This document shows, piece after piece, positions 29,608 to 38,279 of a DNA stretch of 64,000 nt. Source of the DNA: Chromobacterium sphagni. GTDB taxonomy: Bacteria > Pseudomonadota > Gammaproteobacteria > Burkholderiales > Chromobacteriaceae. A program made the translations under genes and the position numbers. The notes under the pieces were generated by a model, which searched no databases, was not told the DNA's origin, and was given only the letters and a program-made list of their open reading frames with translations. The stretch covers positions 1-64,000 of the forward strand of contig NZ_MKCT01000002.1 in assembly GCF_001855555.1 (NCBI RefSeq). Direction: 5' to 3'. Numbering within the stretch: position 1 is the first letter of the stretch; every line of letters starts with the position of its first letter.

Positions 29608-30353
29608 TGAAACGGTACCGGCCTTACCTGCCCCTGCTGCTAGGCCTGGCGCTGGCCAGCCCCGCCGCCTGGGCCGACTCGCTGAAACTGCTGACCGCCA
29701 CCTCCGGCGGCGCGGCGGTGGACTTCACCGTCAAGACCCAGATCCTGATCCTGATGACGGCGCTGGGCCTGCTGCCGGTGCTGGCGCTGATGATGACCAG
29801 CTTCACCCGCTTCGTCATCGTGCTGTCCTTGCTGCGCCAGGCGCTGGGCCTGCAGCAGGGCCTGCCCAACCGCCTGATCACCGGCGTGGCGCTGATCCTG
29901 ACGCTGCTGGTGATGCGCCCGGTGGGCCTGCAGGTGTGGAACGAGGCGATGGTGCCGTTCGACGCGGACAAGATCACCATGCCGCAGGCGCTGGAGATCG
30001 CCGCCAAGCCGGTCAGCCGCTTCATGTTGGCGCAAACCAGCAAGACCGCGCTGGCCCAGGTGGCCAAGCTGTCGGGCGAGGGCGACGTCGCCCGTCCGGA
30101 AGACCACGCCTTCACCGTCAAGCTGGCGGCTTTCGTGCTGTCCGAACTGAAAACCGCGTTCCAGATCGGCTGCATGCTGTTCATCCCCTTCCTGGTGATA
30201 GACCTGGTGGTGTCCAGCGTGCTGATGGCGATGGGCATGATGATGCTGTCGCCGCTGGTGATCTCGCTGCCCTTGAAGCTCTTGCTGTTCGTGCTGGTGG
30301 ATGGCTGGTCGCTGACCGTCAACACGCTGGTGACCTCGATACAGGCCTACTGA
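29607..30353 (+). CDS. fliP: Flagellar type III export gate protein FliP
   Basis: The main subunit of the FliPQR export gate. It has a cleavable N-terminal signal sequence (about 1-22), as is usual for FliP. Membrane segments include ILILMTALGLLPVLALMMTSFTRFVIVLSLLRQALGLQQ and the family signatures FTVKLAAFVLSELKTAFQIGCMLFIPFLVIDLVVSSVLMAMGMMMLSP. The ATG overlaps the fliN TGA (TGATG). 248 residues, normal. Confidence 0.96.
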   Translation: MKRYRPYLPLLLGLALASPAAWADSLKLLTATSGGAAVDFTVKTQILILMTALGLLPVLALMMTSFTRFVIVLSLLRQALGLQQGLPNRLITGVALILTLLVMRPVGLQVWNEAMVPFDADKITMPQALEIAAKPVSRFMLAQTSKTALAQVAKLSGEGDVARPEDHAFTVKLAAFVLSELKTAFQIGCMLFIPFLVIDLVVSSVLMAMGMMMLSPLVISLPLKLLLFVLVDGWSLTVNTLVTSIQAY

Positions 30354-30378
30354 CAATGCGTAGCGAAAGCCCAAAGCC

Positions 30379-30651
30379 ATGCTGACCCCGGACATCGCCG
30401 TCGACATCGTCAACGACAGCCTGCGCGTGGTGGTGACGCTGGTGGTGCTGCTGGTGCTGCCCAGCCTGATCGTCGGCGTGGTGGTCAGCCTGATCCAGGC
30501 CGCCACCCAGATCAACGAGCAAACGCTGTCCTTCCTGCCCCGTCTGCTGATCGTGCTGCTCACCATCGCGCTGGCCGGCCACTGGATCACCGGCTACCTG
30601 ATGGACTTCTGCGTCGCCATGTTCCAGCGCGCCGCCAGCCAGGTGGGCTAG
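30379..30651 (+). CDS. fliQ: Flagellar export gate protein FliQ
   Basis: A 90-residue protein with two membrane helices: VVVTLVVLLVLPSLIVGVVVSLIQAATQINEQTLSFLPR, then LLIVLLTIALAGHWITGYLMDF. The middle block QAATQINEQTLSFLPR is the diagnostic FliQ sequence. It sits 25 bp after fliP and three bases before fliR. Confidence 0.96.
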   Translation: MLTPDIAVDIVNDSLRVVVTLVVLLVLPSLIVGVVVSLIQAATQINEQTLSFLPRLLIVLLTIALAGHWITGYLMDFCVAMFQRAASQVG

Positions 30652-30654
30652 GCG

Positions 30655-31437
30655 ATGAGCCAGGGCCTGTTCGCCCAGCTGCTAGAGCTGCTGCCGGCCA
30701 TCTGGTGGCCGTTCTGCCGGCTGATCGCCGCCTTCAGCGTCGCGCCCTTCATCGGCGACGCCATGGTGCCGATGCGCGCCCGCATCGGCCTGGCGCTGCT
30801 GCTGGCAGTGGCCTGCATCCCCGGCATGCCCGCCCACTCGCCCATCGACCCCTTCTCGCTGCACGGCGTCGCCGCCAGCCTGGAGCAGGCGGTGATAGGC
30901 CTGCTGTTCGGCTTCGCCTTCCAACTGACCCTGTCCATCCTGTCGCTACTGGGCTTCATGCTGTCGTCGCAGATGGGCCTGTCGATGGCGGTGATGAACG
31001 ATCCCGGCAACGGCAACAGCTCGGACGTGGTGTCCAACCTGCTCTACCTGCTGGCGGCGATGCTGTTCTTCGCCATGGACGGCCATCTGGTGCTGGTGCA
31101 GGTGGTGTACGCCAGCTTCCGCGCCTGGCCGCTGGGCGGCGGCATTCCGCAGGCGGCGCTGCCAGTGCTGGCGGGCAGCGTCAGCTGGGTGATGGCCGCC
31201 GCGGTGGCGCTGGCGTTGCCGGTGGTATTCGCCACCTTCCTGGTGCAGGCCGGCTTCGGCATGATCAACCGGGTGGCGCCGGCGCTGAACCTGTTTTCAC
31301 TGGGCTTTCCAGTGGTGACGCTGTTCGGCCTCTCCACGCTGACCCTGCTGATGCAGGTGCTGCCGCCGCAATACCTGAGCCTGAGCGAGCAGACGCTGCG
31401 CCTGCTGGACCGCCTGCTGGAGATGGGCCATGGCTGA
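30655..31437 (+). CDS. fliR: Flagellar export gate protein FliR
   Basis: The third gate subunit, 260 residues, with about six membrane segments. Family motifs are present: RLIAAFSVAPFIGDAMVPMRARIGLALLLAV, GLLFGFAFQLTLSILSLLGFMLSSQMGLSMA, and GMINRVAPALNLFSLGFPV. The last eight bases overlap flhB, consistent with FliR-FlhB acting together. Confidence 0.95.
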   Translation: MSQGLFAQLLELLPAIWWPFCRLIAAFSVAPFIGDAMVPMRARIGLALLLAVACIPGMPAHSPIDPFSLHGVAASLEQAVIGLLFGFAFQLTLSILSLLGFMLSSQMGLSMAVMNDPGNGNSSDVVSNLLYLLAAMLFFAMDGHLVLVQVVYASFRAWPLGGGIPQAALPVLAGSVSWVMAAAVALALPVVFATFLVQAGFGMINRVAPALNLFSLGFPVVTLFGLSTLTLLMQVLPPQYLSLSEQTLRLLDRLLEMGHG

Positions 31438-32569
31438 GGCGCAGCGCGGCGACAAAACCGAAAAAGCCACCCCGCAGCGGCTGCGCAAGGCGCGCGAGCA
31501 GGGCCAGGTGCCGCGCTCCAAGGACCTGGCCGCCGCGCTGGGCCTGATCCTGGCTCTGAAGCTGATGTTCTGGCTGGCGCCGGATTGGCTGAACGATTTT
31601 CGCGAGTTGTTCGCGCTGGCTTTCGCTCCGCTCGCCGGCCAGGGCGCGCTGGAGAACGGCTGGTCCAAGCTGTTTGGCGGCACCTTGCTGTTATTGCTGA
31701 AAATGCTGGCGCCGCTGGCGCTGATACCCACCACGATGCTGTTGATCAGCTTCTTCCCCGGCGGCTGGGTATTCGTGCTGAACCAGCTCAGCCCCAAGTT
31801 CGAGCGGATGAATCCGCTGGCCCACCTGTCGCGGCTGGCCTCACCCAAACACGCCAGCGAAATCGCCAAATCCATCGCCAAGGCGCTGCTCTTGGGCTGG
31901 TTGCTGTACCGTATCGCCTCCGCCGCGCTGCAGGACTTCTTCGCCCTGCACGGCATGCCGCTGCTGCCCACGCTCTCCGGCGCGGCCGACCTGCTGCTGT
32001 CCTGCCTGCTGCAGCTTGCCGCGGTGTTCCTGCTGTTCGCGCTGGCCGACCTGCCGCTGCAGGTCTACCTGTTCATGAAGCAGCAGAAGATGAGCAAGCA
32101 GGAAATCAAGGAGGAATACAAGAACACCGAAGGCCGGCCCGAGGTGCGCCAGCGCATCCGCCAGCTGCAGCAGCAACTGGCGCAGCGCGGCGTGCGCAAG
32201 GCGCTGCCCGGCGCCGACGTCATCATCGTCAACCCCAGCCACTACGCGGTGGCGCTGAAATACGACGAAGACCGCGCCGAGGCGCCGTTCATCATCGCCA
32301 AGGGCGTGGATGAAATGGCGCTCTACATCCGCCAGCTGGCGGAAGAAATGGAAATCGCCGTGCTGCCGCTGCCGCCGCTGGCGCGCGCGGTTTACCACAC
32401 CACACAGGTCAACCAGCAGATCCCCGCGCCGCTGTACCGCGCGGTGGCGCAGGTGCTGACCTATGTCTTGCAACTCAAGGCTTTCCAGACGGGTAGCCGC
32501 CGCAACCGGCCGATATTGCCGGAGCTGGCGGTGCCGCAGGAACTGTCCGATCCCAAGCCCGCATCATGA
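31430..32569 (+). CDS. flhB: Flagellar export switch protein FlhB
   Basis: FlhB sets export substrate specificity by autocleavage. The N-terminus DKTEKATPQRLRKAREQGQVPRSKDL is diagnostic, followed by four membrane helices and a cytoplasmic domain. The cleavage motif, usually NPTH, is NPSH at residues 268-271 (VNPSHYAVALKYD). The catalytic Asn and the Pro are kept, with a conservative Thr-to-Ser change. 379 residues. The stop overlaps the flhA ATG as ATGA. Confidence 0.95.
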   Translation: MAEAQRGDKTEKATPQRLRKAREQGQVPRSKDLAAALGLILALKLMFWLAPDWLNDFRELFALAFAPLAGQGALENGWSKLFGGTLLLLLKMLAPLALIPTTMLLISFFPGGWVFVLNQLSPKFERMNPLAHLSRLASPKHASEIAKSIAKALLLGWLLYRIASAALQDFFALHGMPLLPTLSGAADLLLSCLLQLAAVFLLFALADLPLQVYLFMKQQKMSKQEIKEEYKNTEGRPEVRQRIRQLQQQLAQRGVRKALPGADVIIVNPSHYAVALKYDEDRAEAPFIIAKGVDEMALYIRQLAEEMEIAVLPLPPLARAVYHTTQVNQQIPAPLYRAVAQVLTYVLQLKAFQTGSRRNRPILPELAVPQELSDPKPAS

Positions 32570-34656
32570 ACTCGCTGACCCGACTCCTGGCCGACATCGG
32601 CCGCCACAAGCTTGCCGCCCCGCTGTTCCTCCTGGCCATCCTGGCGATGGTGATGCTGCCCCTACCGCCGCTGGCGCTGGACATGCTGTTCACCTTCAAC
32701 ATCGTGCTGGCCATCATCGTGATCCTGGTCAGCGTGTCGGCGCGGCGGCCGCTGGACTTTTCGGTGTTCCCAACCATCATCCTCGCCACCACGCTGATGC
32801 GGCTGTCGCTGAACGTCGCGTCCACCCGGGTGGTGTTGCTGCACGGCCATGAGGGCACCCATGCCGCCGGGCGGGTGATCGAGGCCTTCGGCAATGTGGT
32901 GATAGGCGGCAACTTCGTGGTCGGCATGGTGGTGTTCGTCATCCTGATGATCATCAACTTCATGGTGGTGACCAAGGGCGCCGAGCGCATTTCCGAAGTG
33001 TCGGCCCGCTTCACGCTGGACGCGCTACCGGGCAAGCAGATGGCGATAGACGCCGACCTCAACGCCGGCCTGATCAACCAGGAGCAGGCGCAGCAGCGCC
33101 GCCGCGACATCGCCACCGAGGCCGACTTCTACGGCGCGATGGACGGCGCGTCCAAGTTCGTCCGCGGCGACGCCATCGCCGGCATCCTGATCCTGATCAT
33201 CAACCTGTTCGGCGGCGTGGCCATCGGCGCGCTGATGCACGGCCTGTCGGCCGGCGACGCCTTCCGCCAGTACGCGCTGATGACCATAGGCGATGGCCTG
33301 GTGGCGCAGATTCCAGCGCTGCTGCTCTCCTCCGCCGCCGCCATCATCGTCACCCGCATCAGCGACGACGGCGACATGCAGCAGCAGGTGGGCAGCCAGA
33401 TGCTGGCCTCGCCGACGGTGCTGATGAGCGCGGCCGGCATGATGCTGGTGCTGGCCATCATCCCCGGCATGCCCTGGCCCACCTTCCTGGGCTTCGCGGC
33501 GCTGCTGGCCTACGTGGCCTGGCGCATGCACGCCCGCCGTCCGGTGGCGGCAAATACCCTGAACCAGGCAGCAGTCAAGTCCGCCATCCAGGGCGAAGCG
33601 GAAATCGAGCTGGAATGGAGCACCCTGCCCTATGCCGACACCCTGGGCATTTCCCTGGGCTACCGGCTGGTGGCGCTGCTGGACCAGAACCAAGGCGCGC
33701 CGCTGGTCAAGCGCGTCAAGGGCGTGCGCCAGAGCCTGTCCGAGCAGATGGGCCTGTTGCTGCCGACTGTGAACCTGCGCGACGACCTGCGGCTGAAGCC
33801 ATCGCAATACGCGATACAGCTGTCCGGCAACACGGTGGCCGAGGCCGAAGTCTATTCCGACCGGCTGATGGCCATTCCCTCCCCGGAAGTCTACGGCGAG
33901 ATTGACGGCATCCCCGGCATAGACCCGGCCTTCAACATGCCGGTGACATGGGTAGTTCAGGCGGACAAGAGCAAGGCGCTGGGCCTGGGCTACCAGGTGG
34001 TGGACTGCGCCAGCGTGATGGCCACCCATCTGAACAAGGTGATGCGCGAGCATCTGTCCGAGTTGTTCCGCCACGACGACGTGGTGGCGCTGGGCGAACG
34101 GCTGACCGCGCTGTCGCCCAAGCTGGGCGCGGCGCTGGCCGCGGCGCTGCCGCCGGTGCAGCAATTGAAGGTGTACCGCCAGTTGCTGCTGGATCATGTC
34201 TCGCTGAAGGACATCGTGCCGGTAGCCAGCGCGCTGTTGGAAGCCAGCGAAACCACCAAGGACCCGATCATGCTGGCCGCCGAAGTGCGCTGCGCGCTCA
34301 AGCGCCAGATCATTCAGGGCATCGCCGGCCCGCGCGATGAGATCCGCGCCTTCAACCTGTCGGCCGATCTGGAAAACCTGCTGCTCTCCGCGCTGAGCCA
34401 GGCGCAGCAAACCGGCAAGCCGCAGCTGGACAGCTTTCCGATCGATCCCAATGTGCTGCAGCAGCTACAGGCCAATATGCCAGTGATCCGCGACCAGATG
34501 AAGCAGCAGGGCCAGGCGCCGGTGCTGCTGGTGATGCCGCAGATCCGCCCGCTGTTGGCGCGCTACGGCCGGCTGTTCGCCCCCGGCCTGCACGTGCTGT
34601 CCTACAACGAGGTGCCGGAAAACCGCCAGGTCAGCCTGACTGGCACCCTAGGCTGA
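32566..34656 (+). CDS. flhA: Flagellar export platform protein FlhA
   Basis: FlhA is the large export gate and docking platform for chaperone-substrate complexes. The N-terminal half has about eight membrane helices and the family block DALPGKQMAIDADLNAGLINQEQAQQRR (FHIPEP region). The cytoplasmic half follows, with YAIQLSGNTVAEAEVYSDRLMAI and LLDHVSLKDIVPVASALLEA. 696 residues, normal. Last of the seven-gene plus-strand run that begins with fliM. Confidence 0.96.
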   Translation: MNSLTRLLADIGRHKLAAPLFLLAILAMVMLPLPPLALDMLFTFNIVLAIIVILVSVSARRPLDFSVFPTIILATTLMRLSLNVASTRVVLLHGHEGTHAAGRVIEAFGNVVIGGNFVVGMVVFVILMIINFMVVTKGAERISEVSARFTLDALPGKQMAIDADLNAGLINQEQAQQRRRDIATEADFYGAMDGASKFVRGDAIAGILILIINLFGGVAIGALMHGLSAGDAFRQYALMTIGDGLVAQIPALLLSSAAAIIVTRISDDGDMQQQVGSQMLASPTVLMSAAGMMLVLAIIPGMPWPTFLGFAALLAYVAWRMHARRPVAANTLNQAAVKSAIQGEAEIELEWSTLPYADTLGISLGYRLVALLDQNQGAPLVKRVKGVRQSLSEQMGLLLPTVNLRDDLRLKPSQYAIQLSGNTVAEAEVYSDRLMAIPSPEVYGEIDGIPGIDPAFNMPVTWVVQADKSKALGLGYQVVDCASVMATHLNKVMREHLSELFRHDDVVALGERLTALSPKLGAALAAALPPVQQLKVYRQLLLDHVSLKDIVPVASALLEASETTKDPIMLAAEVRCALKRQIIQGIAGPRDEIRAFNLSADLENLLLSALSQAQQTGKPQLDSFPIDPNVLQQLQANMPVIRDQMKQQGQAPVLLVMPQIRPLLARYGRLFAPGLHVLSYNEVPENRQVSLTGTLG

Positions 34657-34672
34657 CGCAGTCGCATGCCGC

Positions 34673-34696
34673 GCGCCAGGCCGTTCGGTCTGGCGC
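34673..34696 (+). terminator. Strong hairpin after flhA (no U run)
   Basis: GCGCCAGGCC - GTTC - GGTCTGGCGC, a 10-bp stem with one G-T pair, 16 bp after the flhA stop. It lacks the usual T tract, so it may stabilise the 3' end rather than terminate. Confidence 0.5.
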
Positions 34697-34790
34697 CATA
34701 CTCCAGTGTGCCAACCGGCAACACATCCCCGTCCACCGCCTGCCGTACCGACAATACGCGTCAAGTATTTTCACTGGGTGCAAAATATAT

Positions 34791-34837
34791 GCATGTACTT
34801 TTTCGCATGTTGTGAAAATGCAAATGCATGTTTCGCA
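34791..34837 (+). repeat. Three GCATGT repeats upstream of the BetR-receiver gene
   Basis: GCATGT occurs at 34791, 34805 and 34826, and TTTCGCA at 34802 and 34831, in an AT-rich leader. Spacings of 14 and 21 bp are roughly helical. This is a candidate operator for the downstream regulator; function is unproven. Confidence 0.4.
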
Positions 34838-34936
34838 AATTAAGAAAATCTGCAAAATCTGACATTTTACCCAACCATGTCGGACGCATGAGTGCTAGCA
34901 TCCCATATATGAATATCATGTGACGGCATAAAGCTT

Positions 34937-35800
34937 ATGGCAAACCCGAAAACCGCCAACCAGATCATCTGCGACAACATCCGCAACCAGCTGGAGCAAT
35001 TCCGCTGGCCCGAGGCGCAGCAAGCCGGCCTGGTGGAACAAATTCTCGGTCTGAGCACCTCCCAGGCTTACCGCAAGCTCAATGGCAGCAGCCCATGGCA
35101 ACTGTCCCAGGTGGAAAGGCTGGCGCAATACTTCAACGTCCCCACCTCCAACCTGCTGGTCGATCATTCGCAGCAGGATGGCCAGAGCCCGGTCGACAAT
35201 GAGCTGATCCCGGCCATCTTGCACCTGAACAACCACAGCGGCGAAGCCCATTGCTGGATCCAGCTGGGCGAGCCGCTGGCCGACGACTCCTGCTCGCCGC
35301 TGCTGCTGGCCAAGCGCCTGCACGATTGCTGGCACGTTTTCCCCGGCACCCAGTTCGATTGCGAGGATGGCTACGAAGTGACCTACCTGACCATCCGCCC
35401 GCCCAAGCGCGCCAACACCAAGCGCCTGCTGGTGGCGGTGCTGGACGACCAGGACGCCGACCTGCTGTCGGCGATCCTGGTGCAGCAAGGCCTGTTCGCG
35501 CTGCCCTACCACCATCCGCAGGACCTGCTTGAGGCGCTGCCGCAGGAGAACTTCGACGCCTTCGTGCTGGACTGGGTGCTGGGCGAACCGATCAACTGCA
35601 TGGACGTGATAGAAACCATCCGCCGCCAAACGCCCAACGTGCCCATCGTGGTGCTGACCGGCTACGCGCTGGAGCATGAAAGCGAACTGTCCAAGGCGCT
35701 GCAGATGCGCGGCGTCTACTACATCGGCAAGCCGACGCCGGGCTCCATTCTGGCCTTGCAGATCAAGAACATGGTCACCAACGGACTGGAACACGCATAA
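34937..35800 (+). CDS. BetR-type HTH protein with C-terminal receiver domain
   Basis: A 287-residue two-domain regulator. The N-terminal HTH (about 25-75) reads LVEQILGLSTSQAYRKLNGSSPWQLSQVERLAQYF, as in BetR-domain proteins. The C-terminal receiver (about 160-285) has all landmark residues: acidic pair LDDQD, phospho-acceptor D212 (FVLDWVLG), VLTG and YIGKPT. The order HTH-then-receiver is the reverse of usual response regulators. It lies after flhA and is convergent with a hybrid kinase at 35871, its most likely partner. A role in lateral flagellar control is an inference from position only. Confidence 0.8.
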   Translation: MANPKTANQIICDNIRNQLEQFRWPEAQQAGLVEQILGLSTSQAYRKLNGSSPWQLSQVERLAQYFNVPTSNLLVDHSQQDGQSPVDNELIPAILHLNNHSGEAHCWIQLGEPLADDSCSPLLLAKRLHDCWHVFPGTQFDCEDGYEVTYLTIRPPKRANTKRLLVAVLDDQDADLLSAILVQQGLFALPYHHPQDLLEALPQENFDAFVLDWVLGEPINCMDVIETIRRQTPNVPIVVLTGYALEHESELSKALQMRGVYYIGKPTPGSILALQIKNMVTNGLEHA

Positions 35801-35825
35801 TCTGACGGCGCCGGCGGCAACGCAA

Positions 35826-35853
35826 ACAGGCTCCCGAAGGAGCCTGTTTTCTT
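35826..35853 (+). terminator. Terminator between regulator and kinase genes
   Basis: ACAGGCTCC - CGAA - GGAGCCTGT followed by TTTCTT, 25 bp after the regulator stop and just before the convergent kinase gene end. Confidence 0.85.
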
Positions 35854-35870
35854 ATGCGCGCGGTGCCTTT

Positions 35871-37604
35871 CTACAAAGGTAGTTCACCCAGCGCGGCCCT
35901 CAGCGCGTCGCCGTCGAAAGGCTTGGCCAGCCGGGCGGCGAACCAGGCGGCGCGCACATCGGCGAACTCGTCGGGATTGGCGCTCATCGCCAGCATCAAC
36001 GGCCGCTGCGGCTGCTTGCGCGCCAGCTCCGCCAGACGATAGCCGCTTTCCTCGCCCAACTGCATGTCGAGCAGCAGGATATCGAAACGTTGTCTGGCCA
36101 GGCAATCGGCCGCCTGGGTCAGGGTGGAAGCGCAGGCGATCTGGAAGCCCTCCTGCGCCAGCAGCGCCCCCAGCGACGCGCGTATCACCTCGTCGTCGTC
36201 CACCAGCAGCAAGCTGCGGCTGGCCGTCGCCTCCAGCACCTCGCGCATCGGAAGGCGCACGGTGAAAGCGGTGCCGACGCCCACCGTGCTATCCAATTCG
36301 ATGCAACCGCCAAACAAGCGCACCAGCTCCTTGACGATGGACAGGCCAAGGCCGCTGCTGCCGGGACGGCGGTTGCGCCCCTGGCTGAACGGCTGGAATA
36401 CGCGCTGCCGGTCCTCTTCGGCGATGCCGATGCCGCTGTCGCTGACCTGCAGCCACAATTCGAGATGGTCCTGGCACATCTGGCCGCGCGCCCTCACCAA
36501 GACCTCGCCCTGATCGGTATAGCGGATGGCGTTGGACACCAGATTGCCGACAATCTGGCGCAGACGGATTTCGTCCATCAACACCATCTCCGGCAAGGCT
36601 TGGCTCTCGTAACGCAGTTTCAACCCCTTGGAGTCGGCCAGCGGCTGCATCACATCGATCACGGTGCGCAGCACATGCGCCGGCCTCATCCGGCCCGGAT
36701 TGAGCCGCAGCTGCATGTTCTTGATTGCCGAGACATCCATGATGTCGTGCACCTGGGTCGCCAATTGCGCCATCCCGGCCTTCAGCCGCTTGAGCGCCAG
36801 CTGCGCCGGGCCCTGCGGCAGCACCGCCGGCTCCACCAGCTCGATGCACATCTGCATCGATTGCAGCGGCGAGCGGATTTCATGCCCCAGCGTGCCGAGG
36901 AAGGTGGTGCGGTCGAGTTCCAGCGCCACGGTGGCCTGATGCGCGACCCGCTCCTGCTCGAGCAGCGATTGGCGCGCCTCGGCCAGATCCTTGACCTCGC
37001 GATAGCGCATCAGCATCAGCAACACGCCGCAGATGCCGCCGCACAACACCAGCTGCAATATCAGCATCTGCGAGCGCTGGCTGGCCAGCGCGCTGCTGCG
37101 CGCCACCCGGGCCGACACCTCGGCCTCCCGGGTCTGCACCGCGAAATTGGCCAGCACCGGCCGCAGCGCATCAATGCGCACCACCATCTTGCGCGCCTGC
37201 GCCGGCGTAAGGTCTTGCCAGGCCTTGTCGCGCAACAGCGGGCCGAGCGCGCCGACCAGCGCGTCGAAGCCGCCCACCTGGCTGAGCAAGCGGTGCACCA
37301 GCACGCTGTTGGGCGCCTCGAACACCTGATAGCGGCTTTGCAGCACCTGCAATTGCTGCTGCAAGTCCGGAAACTGCTTTTCGTCGGCGGCATAGCCTAT
37401 CAACTCGGCGCGCGTCCTCTCCAGCTCGACATGCAGCTGGGCCACGGTCCAGTACTGCTGCTCGCTCTTGCCGTTGCCTATCAGCGCCTCGCTGGCGCGG
37501 TCCATCCGGTAGAAGTTCCAGCAAGCGGCCAGCAGCAACAACAGCAACGACAGCACCAGCCACCACGGCGCCTGGATGTATTTGCCGATCCGGGAGCGCC
37601 TCAC
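35871..37604 (-). CDS. Hybrid histidine kinase with C-terminal receiver
   Basis: A 577-residue membrane kinase. TM1 lies near residues 16-36, a helical periplasmic sensor spans about 40-175, and TM2 is near 180-200. HisKA follows with phospho-His in LGHEIRSPLQSM, a HATPase with N-box NLVSNAIRY and GLGLSIVKELV, and a receiver with phospho-Asp in ILLLDMQLGEESGYR. The start is a GTG at 37604 within ATGTGAGG: it overlaps the stop of the upstream molybdopterin-oxidoreductase-like gene and has GGAGGT just upstream. The tight coupling implies a sensory unit of the two proteins; the convergent BetR-receiver protein may be the output (inference). Confidence 0.9.
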   Translation of the reverse strand: MRRSRIGKYIQAPWWLVLSLLLLLLAACWNFYRMDRASEALIGNGKSEQQYWTVAQLHVELERTRAELIGYAADEKQFPDLQQQLQVLQSRYQVFEAPNSVLVHRLLSQVGGFDALVGALGPLLRDKAWQDLTPAQARKMVVRIDALRPVLANFAVQTREAEVSARVARSSALASQRSQMLILQLVLCGGICGVLLMLMRYREVKDLAEARQSLLEQERVAHQATVALELDRTTFLGTLGHEIRSPLQSMQMCIELVEPAVLPQGPAQLALKRLKAGMAQLATQVHDIMDVSAIKNMQLRLNPGRMRPAHVLRTVIDVMQPLADSKGLKLRYESQALPEMVLMDEIRLRQIVGNLVSNAIRYTDQGEVLVRARGQMCQDHLELWLQVSDSGIGIAEEDRQRVFQPFSQGRNRRPGSSGLGLSIVKELVRLFGGCIELDSTVGVGTAFTVRLPMREVLEATASRSLLLVDDDEVIRASLGALLAQEGFQIACASTLTQAADCLARQRFDILLLDMQLGEESGYRLAELARKQPQRPLMLAMSANPDEFADVRAAWFAARLAKPFDGDALRAALGELPL

Positions 37605-38089
37605 ATCACCTCCATGGCTTCCACCTGCCACACCAGCTTGGCGTCCAGCGGCGGCCCCTTATCGGCATCGGACATGTCGGACAACGGATACATCAGCCAT
37701 AGCGGTCCGTAATGCGCGACATCAAAGGGCTTGTTGTCGATGCGCCGCGCCAGCACCACCTTGCCGCGCACCAGTTCGGCTACGGAAATATCGTAGCGGT
37801 AATAATTGATCGCCAGCACCCGCACCGTGGCGCCCTTGGCATCCACCCTGGCCAGGATATCGCGCACCAGCGGACCGCTGAAGGTCACCGAGGGCGTCCA
37901 GCTGGTCGTCGTGGTGAAACTGACCTGCCGCATGCGGGCCAGATCGCTGTCGCGGAACTGATAGACGCCGCGTTTGGCATCGGTGAATCGTCCGATTTTT
38001 CCGGACACCGTCAGCACCACCGGATCCGCATTGGCCAAAGCGCAAGCGCTCAAGAACAGGCCTATCAACACCCACAAGGCCTTTCGCAT
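37601..38089 (-). CDS. Periplasmic molybdopterin-oxidoreductase-fold protein lacking the cofactor Cys
   Basis: A 162-residue exported protein. The signal peptide MRKALWVLIGLFLSACALANA could be cleaved after ANA, or the LSAC could act as a lipobox. The rest follows the small sulfite-oxidase-type domain: VLTVSGKIG, then a TTTTSWTPSVTFSGPLVRDILARV segment and NYYRYDISVAELVRGKVVLARRIDNKP. Where active enzymes carry the molybdenum-ligating Cys, this protein has Thr, and the mature chain has no Cys at all. A sensing role with the coupled kinase is more likely than catalysis (inference). GGGGA lies five bases before the ATG at 38089. Confidence 0.7.
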   Translation of the reverse strand: MRKALWVLIGLFLSACALANADPVVLTVSGKIGRFTDAKRGVYQFRDSDLARMRQVSFTTTTSWTPSVTFSGPLVRDILARVDAKGATVRVLAINYYRYDISVAELVRGKVVLARRIDNKPFDVAHYGPLWLMYPLSDMSDADKGPPLDAKLVWQVEAMEVM

Positions 38090-38216
38090 AGCCATCCCCA
38101 TCGTCACGCGTAAAAATGGCCAATTATATTCATCCATCGGGGCAGACAACCAGCCTTGCATGGACAAATAAATCCCTGCGCCGGCAAGCCGGCGCATTTT
38201 GGCCACCGCCAAATGC

Positions 38217-38245
38217 AAAAAAGCCAGTGGAATACCCACTGGCTT
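38217..38245 (-). terminator. Terminator of lafA
   Basis: AAGCCAGTGG (38221-38230) pairs with CCACTGGCTT (38235-38244). On the minus strand the stem is followed by a T run. It is 35 bp after the flagellin stop. A further perfect GC hairpin lies at 38176-38197. Confidence 0.88.
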
Positions 38246-38279
38246 GCGTTGCGGCGGCCTGCGCCGCCGCCATCCACGA

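Noticed and set aside
33025-34410. Minus-strand ORF of 461 codons opposite flhA
   Set aside because: Shadow frame; the flhA frame has complete family motifs.
38176-38197. TGCGCCGGC-AA-GCCGGCGCA hairpin as a terminator
   Set aside because: It has TTTT only on the plus strand, where no upstream plus-strand gene ends; left as an unexplained palindrome near the lafA terminator.
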